Assembly (NCBI RefSeq): GCF_030283205.1
Contig: NZ_JASNWF010000010.1
Coordinates: 62,001 to 126,000 of the forward strand
Direction: 5' to 3'
DNA: 64,000 bases
Origin: Actinomadura opuntiae
GTDB lineage: Bacteria; Actinomycetota; Actinomycetes; Streptosporangiales; Streptosporangiaceae
In this document: positions 8,926-16,466 of the stretch, piece after piece
Numbering within the stretch: position 1 is the first letter of the stretch
Layout of the letters: every line of letters begins with the position of its first letter
Position numbers and translations under genes: made by a program
The notes under the pieces: generated by a model
Told to the model about the DNA's origin: nothing
Seen by the model: the letters and a program-made list of their open reading frames with translations, nothing else
Databases searched by the model: none

Positions 8926-9927
8926 TCAGCGTGGGACGGCGGACGAGGGCAGGGCCTGCGGCAGGGCCGGGAACCGCCGCAGCGGTCCCGGGTCCCGGGA
9001 CCCGATCGGGGACATTCCGCCGCCCGCCCCGAGCCGGGCGAGGGTGTCCAGGACGAGCCGGCCGCGCCGCACCCGCTCCCGCGCGCTCGCCACGGCGGCG
9101 GGCAGCAGGTGCCGGCCGACCGGATAGATGCCGGGCGCGTTGCGCAGCCCGAACTTCAGATAGATGGGGGCGCCGCAGCGGATCAGCTCCGCCGCGTCGT
9201 AGAACCGGACGAACCCGCCGAGGTCGTCGGGCGCCTCGACGTAGAAGTCCATCGGCGCGGCGCTGACCGCGCGGATCTCGGCGAGCTGCGCGATCGTCAG
9301 GTCGCTCGGCACGTTGACCGAGTCGCCGCCGAGCCCCTCCCACACCGCGAACGAGGCCGGGTTCACCGGGCCGACCAGCGCGGACACCTTGAAGGTCGTG
9401 TCGGCCGGCAGCCGGCCGGCCTCGCGCAGCCGGTGCAGCGTCCACAGCACGCCCTCGTCGGCGACCAGCAGCGACCGGACGCCCAGCGCCGCGGCCCGCT
9501 CGGCGTCCTCGACGCACTGGGCGAGCTGGTCGCGGCCCCGGGCGCGCGGGCCGGAGGCGTTGTAGGAGCGGCCTCCGGCGCCGGGCTCCCAGGTACCGCG
9601 CGGGCCGAGGAACAGGCACAGCTCGATGCCGCGCGCCCCGCAGGCGTCCACCATCTCGCCGATCTCGGCGTCGGTGAGCATCCACACGCCGCTGCCCTGG
9701 CTGATGCGGTGCAGCGGCACGCCGAGGTGCTCGCTCTCCTCCAGTACCGCCTCGAGGACGGCCGGTCCCTCGCAGGACGGCAGCTCGGTGCGCCAGGCGC
9801 CGCCGTCGGGGAACCGCAGGCCGGACGCGGGCGGGGGCGCGGCGCGGCCGGGCAGGCCGAGGGCGCGCAGCGCGTCCTCGCCGGGCGCGCGGCCGCCGCC
9901 GGCCGGGTCGTCAGAGAACGGGTCCAT
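8926..9927 (-). CDS. U32-peptidase-like TIM-barrel protein of unknown reaction
   Basis: The protein has 333 residues. Repeated strand/helix segments such as GIELCLFLGPRG, AAALGVRSLLVADEGVL, TTFKVSALVGPVNPASF, GGDSVNVPSDLTIAQLAEI and PMDFYVEAPDDLGGFVRFYD resemble the N-terminal barrel of U32 family proteins. The paired U32 signature is not obvious and no catalytic residues can be assigned. Its first codon overlaps the dehydrogenase stop by 17 bases, so it belongs to the sugar operon. No aldolase or 2-keto-3-deoxy-sugar kinase is seen in the locus, so a lyase-like or sugar-acid role is possible but unproven. Confidence 0.5.
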   Translation of the reverse strand: MDPFSDDPAGGGRAPGEDALRALGLPGRAAPPPASGLRFPDGGAWRTELPSCEGPAVLEAVLEESEHLGVPLHRISQGSGVWMLTDAEIGEMVDACGARGIELCLFLGPRGTWEPGAGGRSYNASGPRARGRDQLAQCVEDAERAAALGVRSLLVADEGVLWTLHRLREAGRLPADTTFKVSALVGPVNPASFAVWEGLGGDSVNVPSDLTIAQLAEIRAVSAAPMDFYVEAPDDLGGFVRFYDAAELIRCGAPIYLKFGLRNAPGIYPVGRHLLPAAVASARERVRRGRLVLDTLARLGAGGGMSPIGSRDPGPLRRFPALPQALPSSAVPR

Positions 9928-10957
9928 CGGTCCTCCCGCCGTTGGGGGGCGTGTCGAGGTCGGGGCGCAGCAGCACCTTCCCGGCGTCGGGGGAGCCGCT
10001 GAGCTCGAGCGCCGCCGCGAACTCGGTCAGCGGCAGCTCGTGGGTGATCAGTGGGGCGGGCCGCAGCACGCCGGTGCCGAACGCGCGCACCGCGTACGTC
10101 CAGTCGGCGGGGCCGGAGCCGAACACGGTGTGCAGCGACAGGGCGCGGGTGACCAGCAGCGACGTCGGGACGGCGTCGGCCGGGTCGGCGGGGATGCCGG
10201 TGACGACCACGCGGCCGCCGCGGCGGGCCAGCCGCACCGCCGAGCTCGCGGTGCCGGCCGCCCCGGCCGTCTCCACGACCACGTCGAACGCGCCCTCGGG
10301 GGCCTCGCCCGGCCGGCTGAACGCGGTCGCGCCCGCGTCCAGCGCCGCCTCGCCGCGCTCCACCCGCGGGTCGATCGCGACGAGCCGGGCGGGCGACGAG
10401 GCGGCGAGGAACTGCAGCGCCAGCATCCCGAGGGTGCCGGCGCCGACCACCGCGACCGTCTCGCCGGGGCGCGCCGCCGCGTGCCGGACGGCCCCGGCGA
10501 TGACCGCGGCCGGCTCCAGCAGCGCCGCCGCGCGCAGGTCCGCGCCGGGCGGCAGCACGTGCAGCAGCCGGGCGGGCACCAGCAGGTGGTCGGCGAACGC
10601 GCCGGGCCGGGTGAAGCCGGTCTCGTCGTAGCGGGTGGCGCACAGGTTCGGGGCGCCCTCGCGGCAGCGCCCGCACGCCATGCAGCCGCGGAACCCCTCG
10701 CCGACGACGGGCGCGCCGACCAGCGCCGGATCGGTGTCGGGGCCGACCGCGTCGACCGTGCCCGACCACTCGTGCCCGGGGACGACGGGGTAGCACGCGA
10801 AGCCCTCGGGACGCGCGCCGTCGAACAGCTCCCGGTCGCTGCCGCACAGCCCGGCGGCGGCGACCCGGACGCGGGCCTCGCCGCGGCCCGGCTCCGGCGG
10901 GTCGCCGGCCTCGATCCGCCAGCGGCCCGGTGCGTCGACCAGCACGGCGCGGCTCAA
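9911..10957 (-). CDS. Zinc-dependent medium-chain sugar/polyol dehydrogenase
   Basis: The protein has 348 residues. The catalytic-zinc region AAGLCGSDRELF and PGHEWSGTV is followed by the structural-zinc cluster CMACGRCREGAPNLC (four cysteines) and the Rossmann motif VVGAGTLGMLALQFL. The start is taken as TTG at 10957, because it overlaps the dehydratase stop as TTGA and gives the normal MDR N terminus. It probably oxidises an aldose or polyol using NAD(P)+. With the lactonase and dehydratase it would form an oxidative aldose route. The substrate is inferred only from context. Confidence 0.8.
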   Translation of the reverse strand: MSRAVLVDAPGRWRIEAGDPPEPGRGEARVRVAAAGLCGSDRELFDGARPEGFACYPVVPGHEWSGTVDAVGPDTDPALVGAPVVGEGFRGCMACGRCREGAPNLCATRYDETGFTRPGAFADHLLVPARLLHVLPPGADLRAAALLEPAAVIAGAVRHAAARPGETVAVVGAGTLGMLALQFLAASSPARLVAIDPRVERGEAALDAGATAFSRPGEAPEGAFDVVVETAGAAGTASSAVRLARRGGRVVVTGIPADPADAVPTSLLVTRALSLHTVFGSGPADWTYAVRAFGTGVLRPAPLITHELPLTEFAAALELSGSPDAGKVLLRPDLDTPPNGGRTDGPVL

Positions 10958-12105
10958 CTGCGCGTCCCGCGGAAGTGCCAGCCGTCGGCGTACAGGTCGA
11001 AGTCGGCGTGCTGCTGGGGGAACGCGGCGATCGCGTCGAGGTCGAGCTCGACGCCGAGGCCGGGCGCCTCGGGCCGCTGGAAGTAGCCGTCGACGACCTG
11101 CGGCGCGCCCGTCGCGACGTCCTTGACGGCGGCGTCGGCGAAGTCGTTGAAGTGCTCGAGGATCTTGAAGTTGGGGGTGCAGACGCCGAGCTGGAGGCTC
11201 GCGGCCGTCAGCACGGGGCCGCCGACGTTGTGCGGCGCGACCTGCACGTAGTAGGTCTCGGCGGTCGCGGCGAGCTTGCGGACCTCGGAGATGCCGCCGG
11301 TGTGCCCGACGTCGGGCTGCAGGACGTCGGCGGCCTGCAGCTCCAGCAGCTCGCGGAACTCGATGCGGTCGTGGACGCGCTCGCCGGTGGCGATCGGCAG
11401 CCCGGTGTGCGCGGACACCTTGGCGAGCGCCTTGAGGTTCTCCGGCGGGACGGGCTCCTCCAGCCACGCCGGGTCGAACGGGGCGAGCAGGCCGGCGAGC
11501 CGGATCGCGGTCGCGGGGGAGAAGCGGCCGTGCATCTCGATCAGCAGCTCGGTCTCCGGTCCGACCGCGTCGCGCACCGCCTCCACCAGGTCGATGGCCA
11601 GCACGGTCTCGGCGTGGTCCAGCTCCATCCGGCCGGCGCCGAACGGGTCGAGCTTCAATGCCTGATAGCCCTTGCCGATGACGCGCTTGGCCGCCGCGTG
11701 GAACTCCTCGGGCGTCCGGTCGACGGTGTACCAGCCGTTGGCGTACGCCTTGACGCGGTCGCGCACCGAGCCGCCGAGCAACCGCCACACCGGCTGGCCG
11801 AGCGCCTTGCCGACGATGTCCCAGCACGCCATCTCGACGCAGGCGATGCCGGACATGACGATCTCGCCGGCCCGGCCGAAGTCGCCGTACTTCATCCGGT
11901 GCACGAGGTCCTCGATGTCGAACGGGTCGCTGCCCACGATGTGGCGGCGCCCCGCCTCGGCGAGGTAGCCGAGCAGCGCGTCGGTGTGGCCGAGCATCCG
12001 GGCCTCGCCGACGCCGGTGAGCCCCTCGTCGGTGCGGACGGTCACGAACGTGAGGTTCCGCCATGGCGTGCCCAGCACGTGGGTGCCGATCTCGGTGATG
12101 CGCAA
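10954..12105 (-). CDS. Mandelate racemase/muconate lactonizing family sugar-acid dehydratase
   Basis: The protein has 383 residues and both enolase-superfamily domains. Candidate active-site elements are the Lys in ALKLDPFG, metal ligands in LLIEMHGRF, WLEEPVPPEN and ATGERVHDR, and the acid-base region QPDVGHTGG with VAPHNVGGP. Family members of this type dehydrate aldonates to 2-keto-3-deoxy-aldonates. The start is TTG with AGAGGGG eight bases upstream. It is the first gene behind the LacI operator at 12143-12156. Galactonate, arabinonate or fuconate are all possible substrates. Confidence 0.8.
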   Translation of the reverse strand: MRITEIGTHVLGTPWRNLTFVTVRTDEGLTGVGEARMLGHTDALLGYLAEAGRRHIVGSDPFDIEDLVHRMKYGDFGRAGEIVMSGIACVEMACWDIVGKALGQPVWRLLGGSVRDRVKAYANGWYTVDRTPEEFHAAAKRVIGKGYQALKLDPFGAGRMELDHAETVLAIDLVEAVRDAVGPETELLIEMHGRFSPATAIRLAGLLAPFDPAWLEEPVPPENLKALAKVSAHTGLPIATGERVHDRIEFRELLELQAADVLQPDVGHTGGISEVRKLAATAETYYVQVAPHNVGGPVLTAASLQLGVCTPNFKILEHFNDFADAAVKDVATGAPQVVDGYFQRPEAPGLGVELDLDAIAAFPQQHADFDLYADGWHFRGTRS

Positions 12106-12142
12106 CGTGCCGCCCCTCTCATCTCAACCTGGCACTAGCTTG

Positions 12143-12156
12143 TGTTAGCGCTAACA
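12143..12156 (-). promoter_or_regulatory. LacI-family operator in front of the sugar operon
   Basis: TGTTAGCGCTAACA is a perfect 14-bp palindrome with the CG centre typical of LacI-family sites. It lies between the lacI stop (12196) and the dehydratase start (12105), where repressor binding would block transcription of the catabolic and transport genes. Confidence 0.8.
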
Positions 12157-12195
12157 TTCGGCGGCCGCGGACGCCGTCCTCCCGCGTGCCCGGCG

Positions 12196-13299
12196 TCAGC
12201 GGCCGCCGGGCCGCACGGCCGTGCTCTCCCTCACCACCAGCTCCGGTTCCACGGTGCGCCGCGCGGGCGGGCCGCCGGCCGCGCCGCCCGGATCGTCGAC
12301 GCGCTCCAGCAGCAGCTGGAAGGCGTGCCGCCCGACCTCGCCGAACGGCTGCCGGACGCTGGTCAGCGGCGGCGCGAAGTAGGGCGCCTCCGGCACGTCG
12401 TCGAAGCCCACCACGCTCACCTCCCCGGGGACGCGGCGGCCCGCCTCGCGCAGCGCGCGCAGCAGGCCGAGGGCCATCGGGTCGTTGGCGGCGAACACCG
12501 CGGTCACCGCCGGGTCGGCGGCCAGCCGCCGGCCGAGCTCGTACCCGGACCGGGCGCTCCAGTCGCCGGCCAGCGGCGCGGGCGCCTCCCGGCCCTCCTC
12601 CGCCAGCGCCGAGCGCCAGCCGTCCACGCGGGCGCTGGCGTCGATCCAGTCCGCGGGGCCGGCCATGTGCCACACGGTCTCGTGGCCGAGGCTCAGCAGG
12701 TGCCGGACGGCCCGCACCGCGCCCGCGCGGTGGTCGACCGACGCGACCGGGACCGGCAGGTCGTCGCCCGCGCCGACCGCCACCACCGGCATGTCCGGCG
12801 GCAGCCGGCGCAGCCCCTCGGCGGCGGACTGGTGCGGCGCGATGATGACGATCCCGTCCACCGACTGGGCGCGCAGCCGCTGCACCCCGTCCTCGATGGA
12901 GCGCCGGGTGAGCGAGCCGAGGCTGGCGATGTTGATCATGTAGTCGGCGCTGCGCGCGGCGCGCTCGATCCCGTACAGGGTCGAGGCCGGCCCGTACAGC
13001 GTCGTGTCGAAGCTGACCACGCCGAGGACCCCGGACCGGCCGGTCGCCAGCACGCGCGCCGCCGAGTTCGGCCGGTAGTCCAGCTCGCGCATCGCCGCCA
13101 GCACCCGCTCGCGGGTGCGCGGCGCGACCTTGCCGGGGTCGTTCAGCACCCGCGACACCGTCATCGCCGAGACCCCGGCGAGCGCCGCGACGTCCTCCAT
13201 GACCGCCGCGCGGGAGCGCCCGCCGCCCGGCCCTGCACCGGCCGGCCCGGCGCCGGCCGAGCCGGTGCCGGAGGGGGGAGGGGGCGCTGCGGTGGTCAC
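12196..13299 (-). CDS. LacI-family transcriptional regulator of the sugar locus
   Basis: The protein has 367 residues. After a Pro/Gly/Ala-rich leader of about 30 residues comes the LacI HTH (MEDVAALAGVSAMTVSRVLN) and hinge (YRPNSAARVLATGRSGVLGVV), then a periplasmic-binding-like sensor domain ending VSVVGFDDVPEAPYFAPPLT-like. I chose GTG 13299, which follows a GGAG nine bases upstream; the leader is low-complexity, and a start at the internal ATG of the HTH cannot be excluded. Operators at 12143, 13335 and 13380 imply control of the sugar genes and of itself, with a sugar or sugar acid as inducer. Confidence 0.85.
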   Translation of the reverse strand: MTTAAPPPPSGTGSAGAGPAGAGPGGGRSRAAVMEDVAALAGVSAMTVSRVLNDPGKVAPRTRERVLAAMRELDYRPNSAARVLATGRSGVLGVVSFDTTLYGPASTLYGIERAARSADYMINIASLGSLTRRSIEDGVQRLRAQSVDGIVIIAPHQSAAEGLRRLPPDMPVVAVGAGDDLPVPVASVDHRAGAVRAVRHLLSLGHETVWHMAGPADWIDASARVDGWRSALAEEGREAPAPLAGDWSARSGYELGRRLAADPAVTAVFAANDPMALGLLRALREAGRRVPGEVSVVGFDDVPEAPYFAPPLTSVRQPFGEVGRHAFQLLLERVDDPGGAAGGPPARRTVEPELVVRESTAVRPGGR

Positions 13300-13334
13300 T
13301 GTGATCTGCTCCACATTCGGTCGGTTGCCCTGAA

Positions 13335-13348
13335 TGTTTGCGATAACG
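13335..13348 (-). promoter_or_regulatory. Probable LacI operator upstream of lacI (proximal)
   Basis: TGTTTGCGATAACG matches 11 of 14 bases of the perfect site at 12143-12156. It lies 36 bases upstream of the chosen lacI start, so autoregulation is likely. Confidence 0.55.
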
Positions 13349-13379
13349 CCGACCGATGTCAATACCCAGGAAGCAATCG

Positions 13380-13393
13380 TGGTAGCGCAAACA
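13380..13393 (-). promoter_or_regulatory. Probable LacI operator upstream of lacI (distal)
   Basis: TGGTAGCGCAAACA matches 12 of 14 bases of the site at 12143-12156. Its centre is 45 bp from the proximal site, with ATGTTTGCG and CGCAAACAT as inverted outer halves, so paired binding is plausible. Confidence 0.55.
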
Positions 13394-13646
13394 TCTTCCG
13401 CCGCCACAACGCGGGACCCAGCCGCCTGGACCCGGGCCTGCGGCTCGCCGGTGAAGTCCTGCGCCGACTCGCCGTCCTCGCGTCCAGTGGTGCGCGCGGA
13501 CGTCCTCCGGCCGCATGTGCGTCGCGATCGGGTAACACCGCGCTCCCGGACGGGCCGCAGCGGGGACACTGCCGGTGCGCGTCCGGGAAAGCACGGGCCG
13601 GGCGCCCGTGAGATCCCGGTACCGGGCGAGCGCTCCAGGTCCGAGC

Positions 13647-15470
13647 ATGGAAAGGGTGGTCGTGGTGATATCCGCCCCGCGGAGGCGCAGGTCGCCACCG
13701 TGGTTCGGCGCGGAGACGAGGCGTGCCCTCGCCGCCGGCCCGGCGGTGGCCGCGCTCGCGCTCGCCGCGGGATGGCCGTACTGGCGCGACCACGCCGCCG
13801 CGGCGGCGGTCAGCCTCGTCGGCACCGCCGGGCTCGCGGTCGTCGGCGTGCTGCTGGCGACGGGCGCCCGCACCCGCCGGACGGGACTGCTGTTCGTGGC
13901 CGCGTCGCTGTGCTGGGCGCTGAACTGGCTGGCGAGCTGGGACGCCGGCCCCGGGCCGCTGCTGTCCCCCTACGCCCAGGCCGACTTCTACCTCGCCCTG
14001 GCCGTGGGCGTGCTGCTGTACCCGGCGGGGCGGCTGGAGTACCTCGCCGACCGGATCTGGACGGTGTTCGCCTGCGCGGTGCTGTGGGGCTGCCCGACCG
14101 CGCTCTGGGTCACCTCGCGCCCGGAGTGGGCCGCGTTCCGCGGCCGGCACGTGTGGTGGCCGGCGCCGTTCCCCGACCACGCGGCGTTCCGGGTCGTCCT
14201 GGAGGTCTCCGCCGTCCTGTACCTCGTGCTCGCCTTCTCCTTCGCCGTCGTCCTGCTGCTGCGGCTGCCGAGGATGAGCCCGATGCGGCGGGCGGTCACG
14301 CTGCCGGTGACCGTCGCGCTGGCGTTCGTCGGGATCTCCGCCGCGCTGACCCAGCGGCCGATCATGGAGGAGTCCATCTCGCTGGACGCGCTGCTGGAGG
14401 TGTACGCGATCCAGGGCGCGGTGGTCGCGCTCGTCCCGCTCGCGCTGCTGGCGACCGGGCTGCGCACCCGGCTCGCGGAGCTGGCCGTCGCCGGGCGGAT
14501 GCTCCGGCTGACCGCGCCGCCGTCGGTGGAGCGCGTCCGCGACGCCCTGCGCGACGTCCTGCACGACCCGACGCTGCAGCTGTGGTTCTGGGCGCCGGCG
14601 GAGGAGGTGTACGTCGACACCGCCGGACGGCCCGTCGCCGTGGACGACGGCGGTCCCGCCGGCCCGGACCTCGACGTCCCGCCGGAGGAGGGCACCGGGC
14701 GGTGGCGGCGGCGCGTCGAGACCGCCGCCGGCGAGCCGCTGGCGATCGTCGAGCTCGCCGGCGCGCTGCGCGACCACGGGTCGCTGGTCGAGGCGGCGTT
14801 GGAGGCCGGGGGCCGGGCGCTGGAGACGGCGCGGCTGCAGTCCAACGTCCAGGCCGGCCTGGAGCAGGTGCGCTCGGCGTACGGGCGGCTGCTGCGCGCC
14901 GAGATCGTGGAGCGCGAGCGCCTCGCGAGGGACCTGCACGACGGCGCGCAGCAGCGGCTGCTGGCGCTCGCCGCGATGCTCGGCACCCTGGAGGCCCTCG
15001 CCGAGGACCCGGCGGTGAAGGAGCACGCGCGCGACTGCCGCCGGGAGCTGATGGCGGCGCTGGCCGAGCTGCGAGCGCTCGCCCGCGAGGTGCAGCCGGC
15101 GCTGCTCATCCAGGACGGCCTCGGCCCGGCGCTGGAGGTCGTCGCCGAGCGGCTCGGCACCCGCGTGCTGCTGGAGGTGACCGGCGAGCGCTACTCCCGC
15201 GAGATCGAGTCCACGCTTTACTCCGTGCTTTGCGAGGCTTTGTCGTACGCTGTCGACCGCGCGCGTGCGACCCGCGTGACCGTCCGGGTGCGCCCGGACG
15301 GCCACCGGCTGGTGGCCGAGGTCAGCGACGACGGCGAGCGGCCGGGCGTGGAGCCCGCCGCGGTGCCGGACGGGCTGGCCGGGCGGATCAGGGCGCTGCG
15401 CGGGCACGTGGAAGTCGACGGAGATCCCTCCCGGGGCACGACGGTAAGGATGGTCCTGCCATGCGAGTAG
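13647..15470 (+). CDS. Membrane histidine kinase with intact H-box but degenerate ATP-binding domain
   Basis: The protein has 607 residues. About eight hydrophobic helices (residues 30-270) precede a small sensor region, a coiled coil and a HisKA_3 domain with RLARDLHDGAQQRL, phospho-acceptor His about 431. The HATPase domain is abnormal: the N-box reads CEALSYAVDRA, with Tyr about 534 where Asn is expected. The G1 box reads SDDGERPG instead of DDGxGG, and the lid before DGLAGRIRALRG is two residues shorter than in its paralogue at 16467-18266. Autophosphorylation with its own ATP site is therefore doubtful. ATG 13647 lacks a clear ribosome site; nearby GTG codons are alternatives. Its stop overlaps the response-regulator start. 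Confidence 0.85.
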   Translation: MERVVVVISAPRRRRSPPWFGAETRRALAAGPAVAALALAAGWPYWRDHAAAAAVSLVGTAGLAVVGVLLATGARTRRTGLLFVAASLCWALNWLASWDAGPGPLLSPYAQADFYLALAVGVLLYPAGRLEYLADRIWTVFACAVLWGCPTALWVTSRPEWAAFRGRHVWWPAPFPDHAAFRVVLEVSAVLYLVLAFSFAVVLLLRLPRMSPMRRAVTLPVTVALAFVGISAALTQRPIMEESISLDALLEVYAIQGAVVALVPLALLATGLRTRLAELAVAGRMLRLTAPPSVERVRDALRDVLHDPTLQLWFWAPAEEVYVDTAGRPVAVDDGGPAGPDLDVPPEEGTGRWRRRVETAAGEPLAIVELAGALRDHGSLVEAALEAGGRALETARLQSNVQAGLEQVRSAYGRLLRAEIVERERLARDLHDGAQQRLLALAAMLGTLEALAEDPAVKEHARDCRRELMAALAELRALAREVQPALLIQDGLGPALEVVAERLGTRVLLEVTGERYSREIESTLYSVLCEALSYAVDRARATRVTVRVRPDGHRLVAEVSDDGERPGVEPAAVPDGLAGRIRALRGHVEVDGDPSRGTTVRMVLPCE

Positions 15471-16135
15471 CCGTGGCGGAGGACAGCGGGATCTTCCGGC
15501 AGGCGCTGGTCACCCTGCTCACCACGGTCGGGATCGACGTCACGGTGTCCGCGGGCTCCGGCGAGGAGCTGCTCGCCCGCGTCGCGGAGGACCCGCCGGA
15601 CGTGGCGATCCTCGACCTGCACATGCCGCCGACCTACACCAACGAGGGCGTGGTCGCGGCGCGCACCCTGCTGCGCGGCCATCCCCGGATGGGCGTGCTG
15701 GTGCTGTCGGCGTTCAACGAGACGCCGCAGGCGATGGAGCTGTTCCGCGACCAGCCGCGCGGCGTCGGCTACCTGCTGAAGGACCACGTCACCGACGTCG
15801 ACAACCTGCGCGGCGCGCTGGAGCGGGTGATGCGCGGGGAGGTCGTCATCGACCCGGAGGTGGTGAGCCGGCTGGTCGAGGCCCGGCACCGGGAGCGCGA
15901 GCTGTCCCGGCTGTCCGGCCGCGAGCGGGAGGTGCTCGGGCTGATGGCGGAGGGGCACTCCAACGCCGGCATCGGCAAGCGGCTGCACCTGTCGGCCCGC
16001 ACGGTCGAGGACCACGTGCGGGCCATCTTCACCAAGCTCAAGATCACCTCGTCGGGCGGGCCGCCGGGACCGCAGGACAGCAACAAGCGGGTGCTGGCGG
16101 TGCTCACCTGGCTGCGCGCCGCCGAGACGCGCTGA
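15461..16135 (+). CDS. NarL/LuxR-type response regulator
   Basis: The protein has 224 residues. The receiver domain has acidic residues AEDS at 7-9, the phospho-acceptor Asp in VAILDLHMPP and the Lys in GYLLKDHV. The C-terminal LuxR-type HTH reads LSGREREVLGLMAEGHSNAGI and TVEDHVRAIFTKL. Its ATG lies ten bases inside the end of the first kinase gene, so they are translationally coupled. A second, complementary kinase follows at 16467. Target genes are unknown; the TetR gene at 18422 is adjacent. Confidence 0.9.
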   Translation: MRVAVAEDSGIFRQALVTLLTTVGIDVTVSAGSGEELLARVAEDPPDVAILDLHMPPTYTNEGVVAARTLLRGHPRMGVLVLSAFNETPQAMELFRDQPRGVGYLLKDHVTDVDNLRGALERVMRGEVVIDPEVVSRLVEARHRERELSRLSGREREVLGLMAEGHSNAGIGKRLHLSARTVEDHVRAIFTKLKITSSGGPPGPQDSNKRVLAVLTWLRAAETR

Positions 16136-16466
16136 ACGCCCGAAGGCGGGCACGGCGGTACCACCCGCCCCGCGCATCAATCGGGTAACGGGCTCTCGCG
16201 CGCGGCGGCGTGTTGAGAAAGACTGACGGTACGAGCCCGGTCGCGGTACGTGACGCCGGTGGTGGCCCCCGCACGCCACCGGGGCGCCCCGCGCGCCCGC
16301 GCCCGTGGCCGTCCGGCGCCCCCATCCTCCCGCCGCCGCGTCCCGGGCGCATCCGGGGAAACCCGACGCCCGTCCGGTGGTTTCCCGGGGGGCGCGGCGG
16401 CCGGCGTGCCGCGGACGCGGGCTCCGGCGCGGCCCCGGCGCGGGCCCCGACAGGGAAGGGACGGTC
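16136..16466 (+). other. 331-bp gap upstream of the second kinase
   Basis: No convincing gene is seen. In-frame extensions upstream of the second kinase read as Pro/Arg/Gly-rich sequence unlike protein. It contains ATCGGGTAAC (16180-16189), also present at 13527-13536 upstream of the first kinase, so a separate promoter for the second kinase is plausible. Confidence 0.4.

Noticed and set aside
13334..15460. In-frame extension upstream of the response regulator
   Set aside because: It overlaps the whole kinase gene in another frame with Arg/Pro-rich sequence; the regulator starts at 15461.
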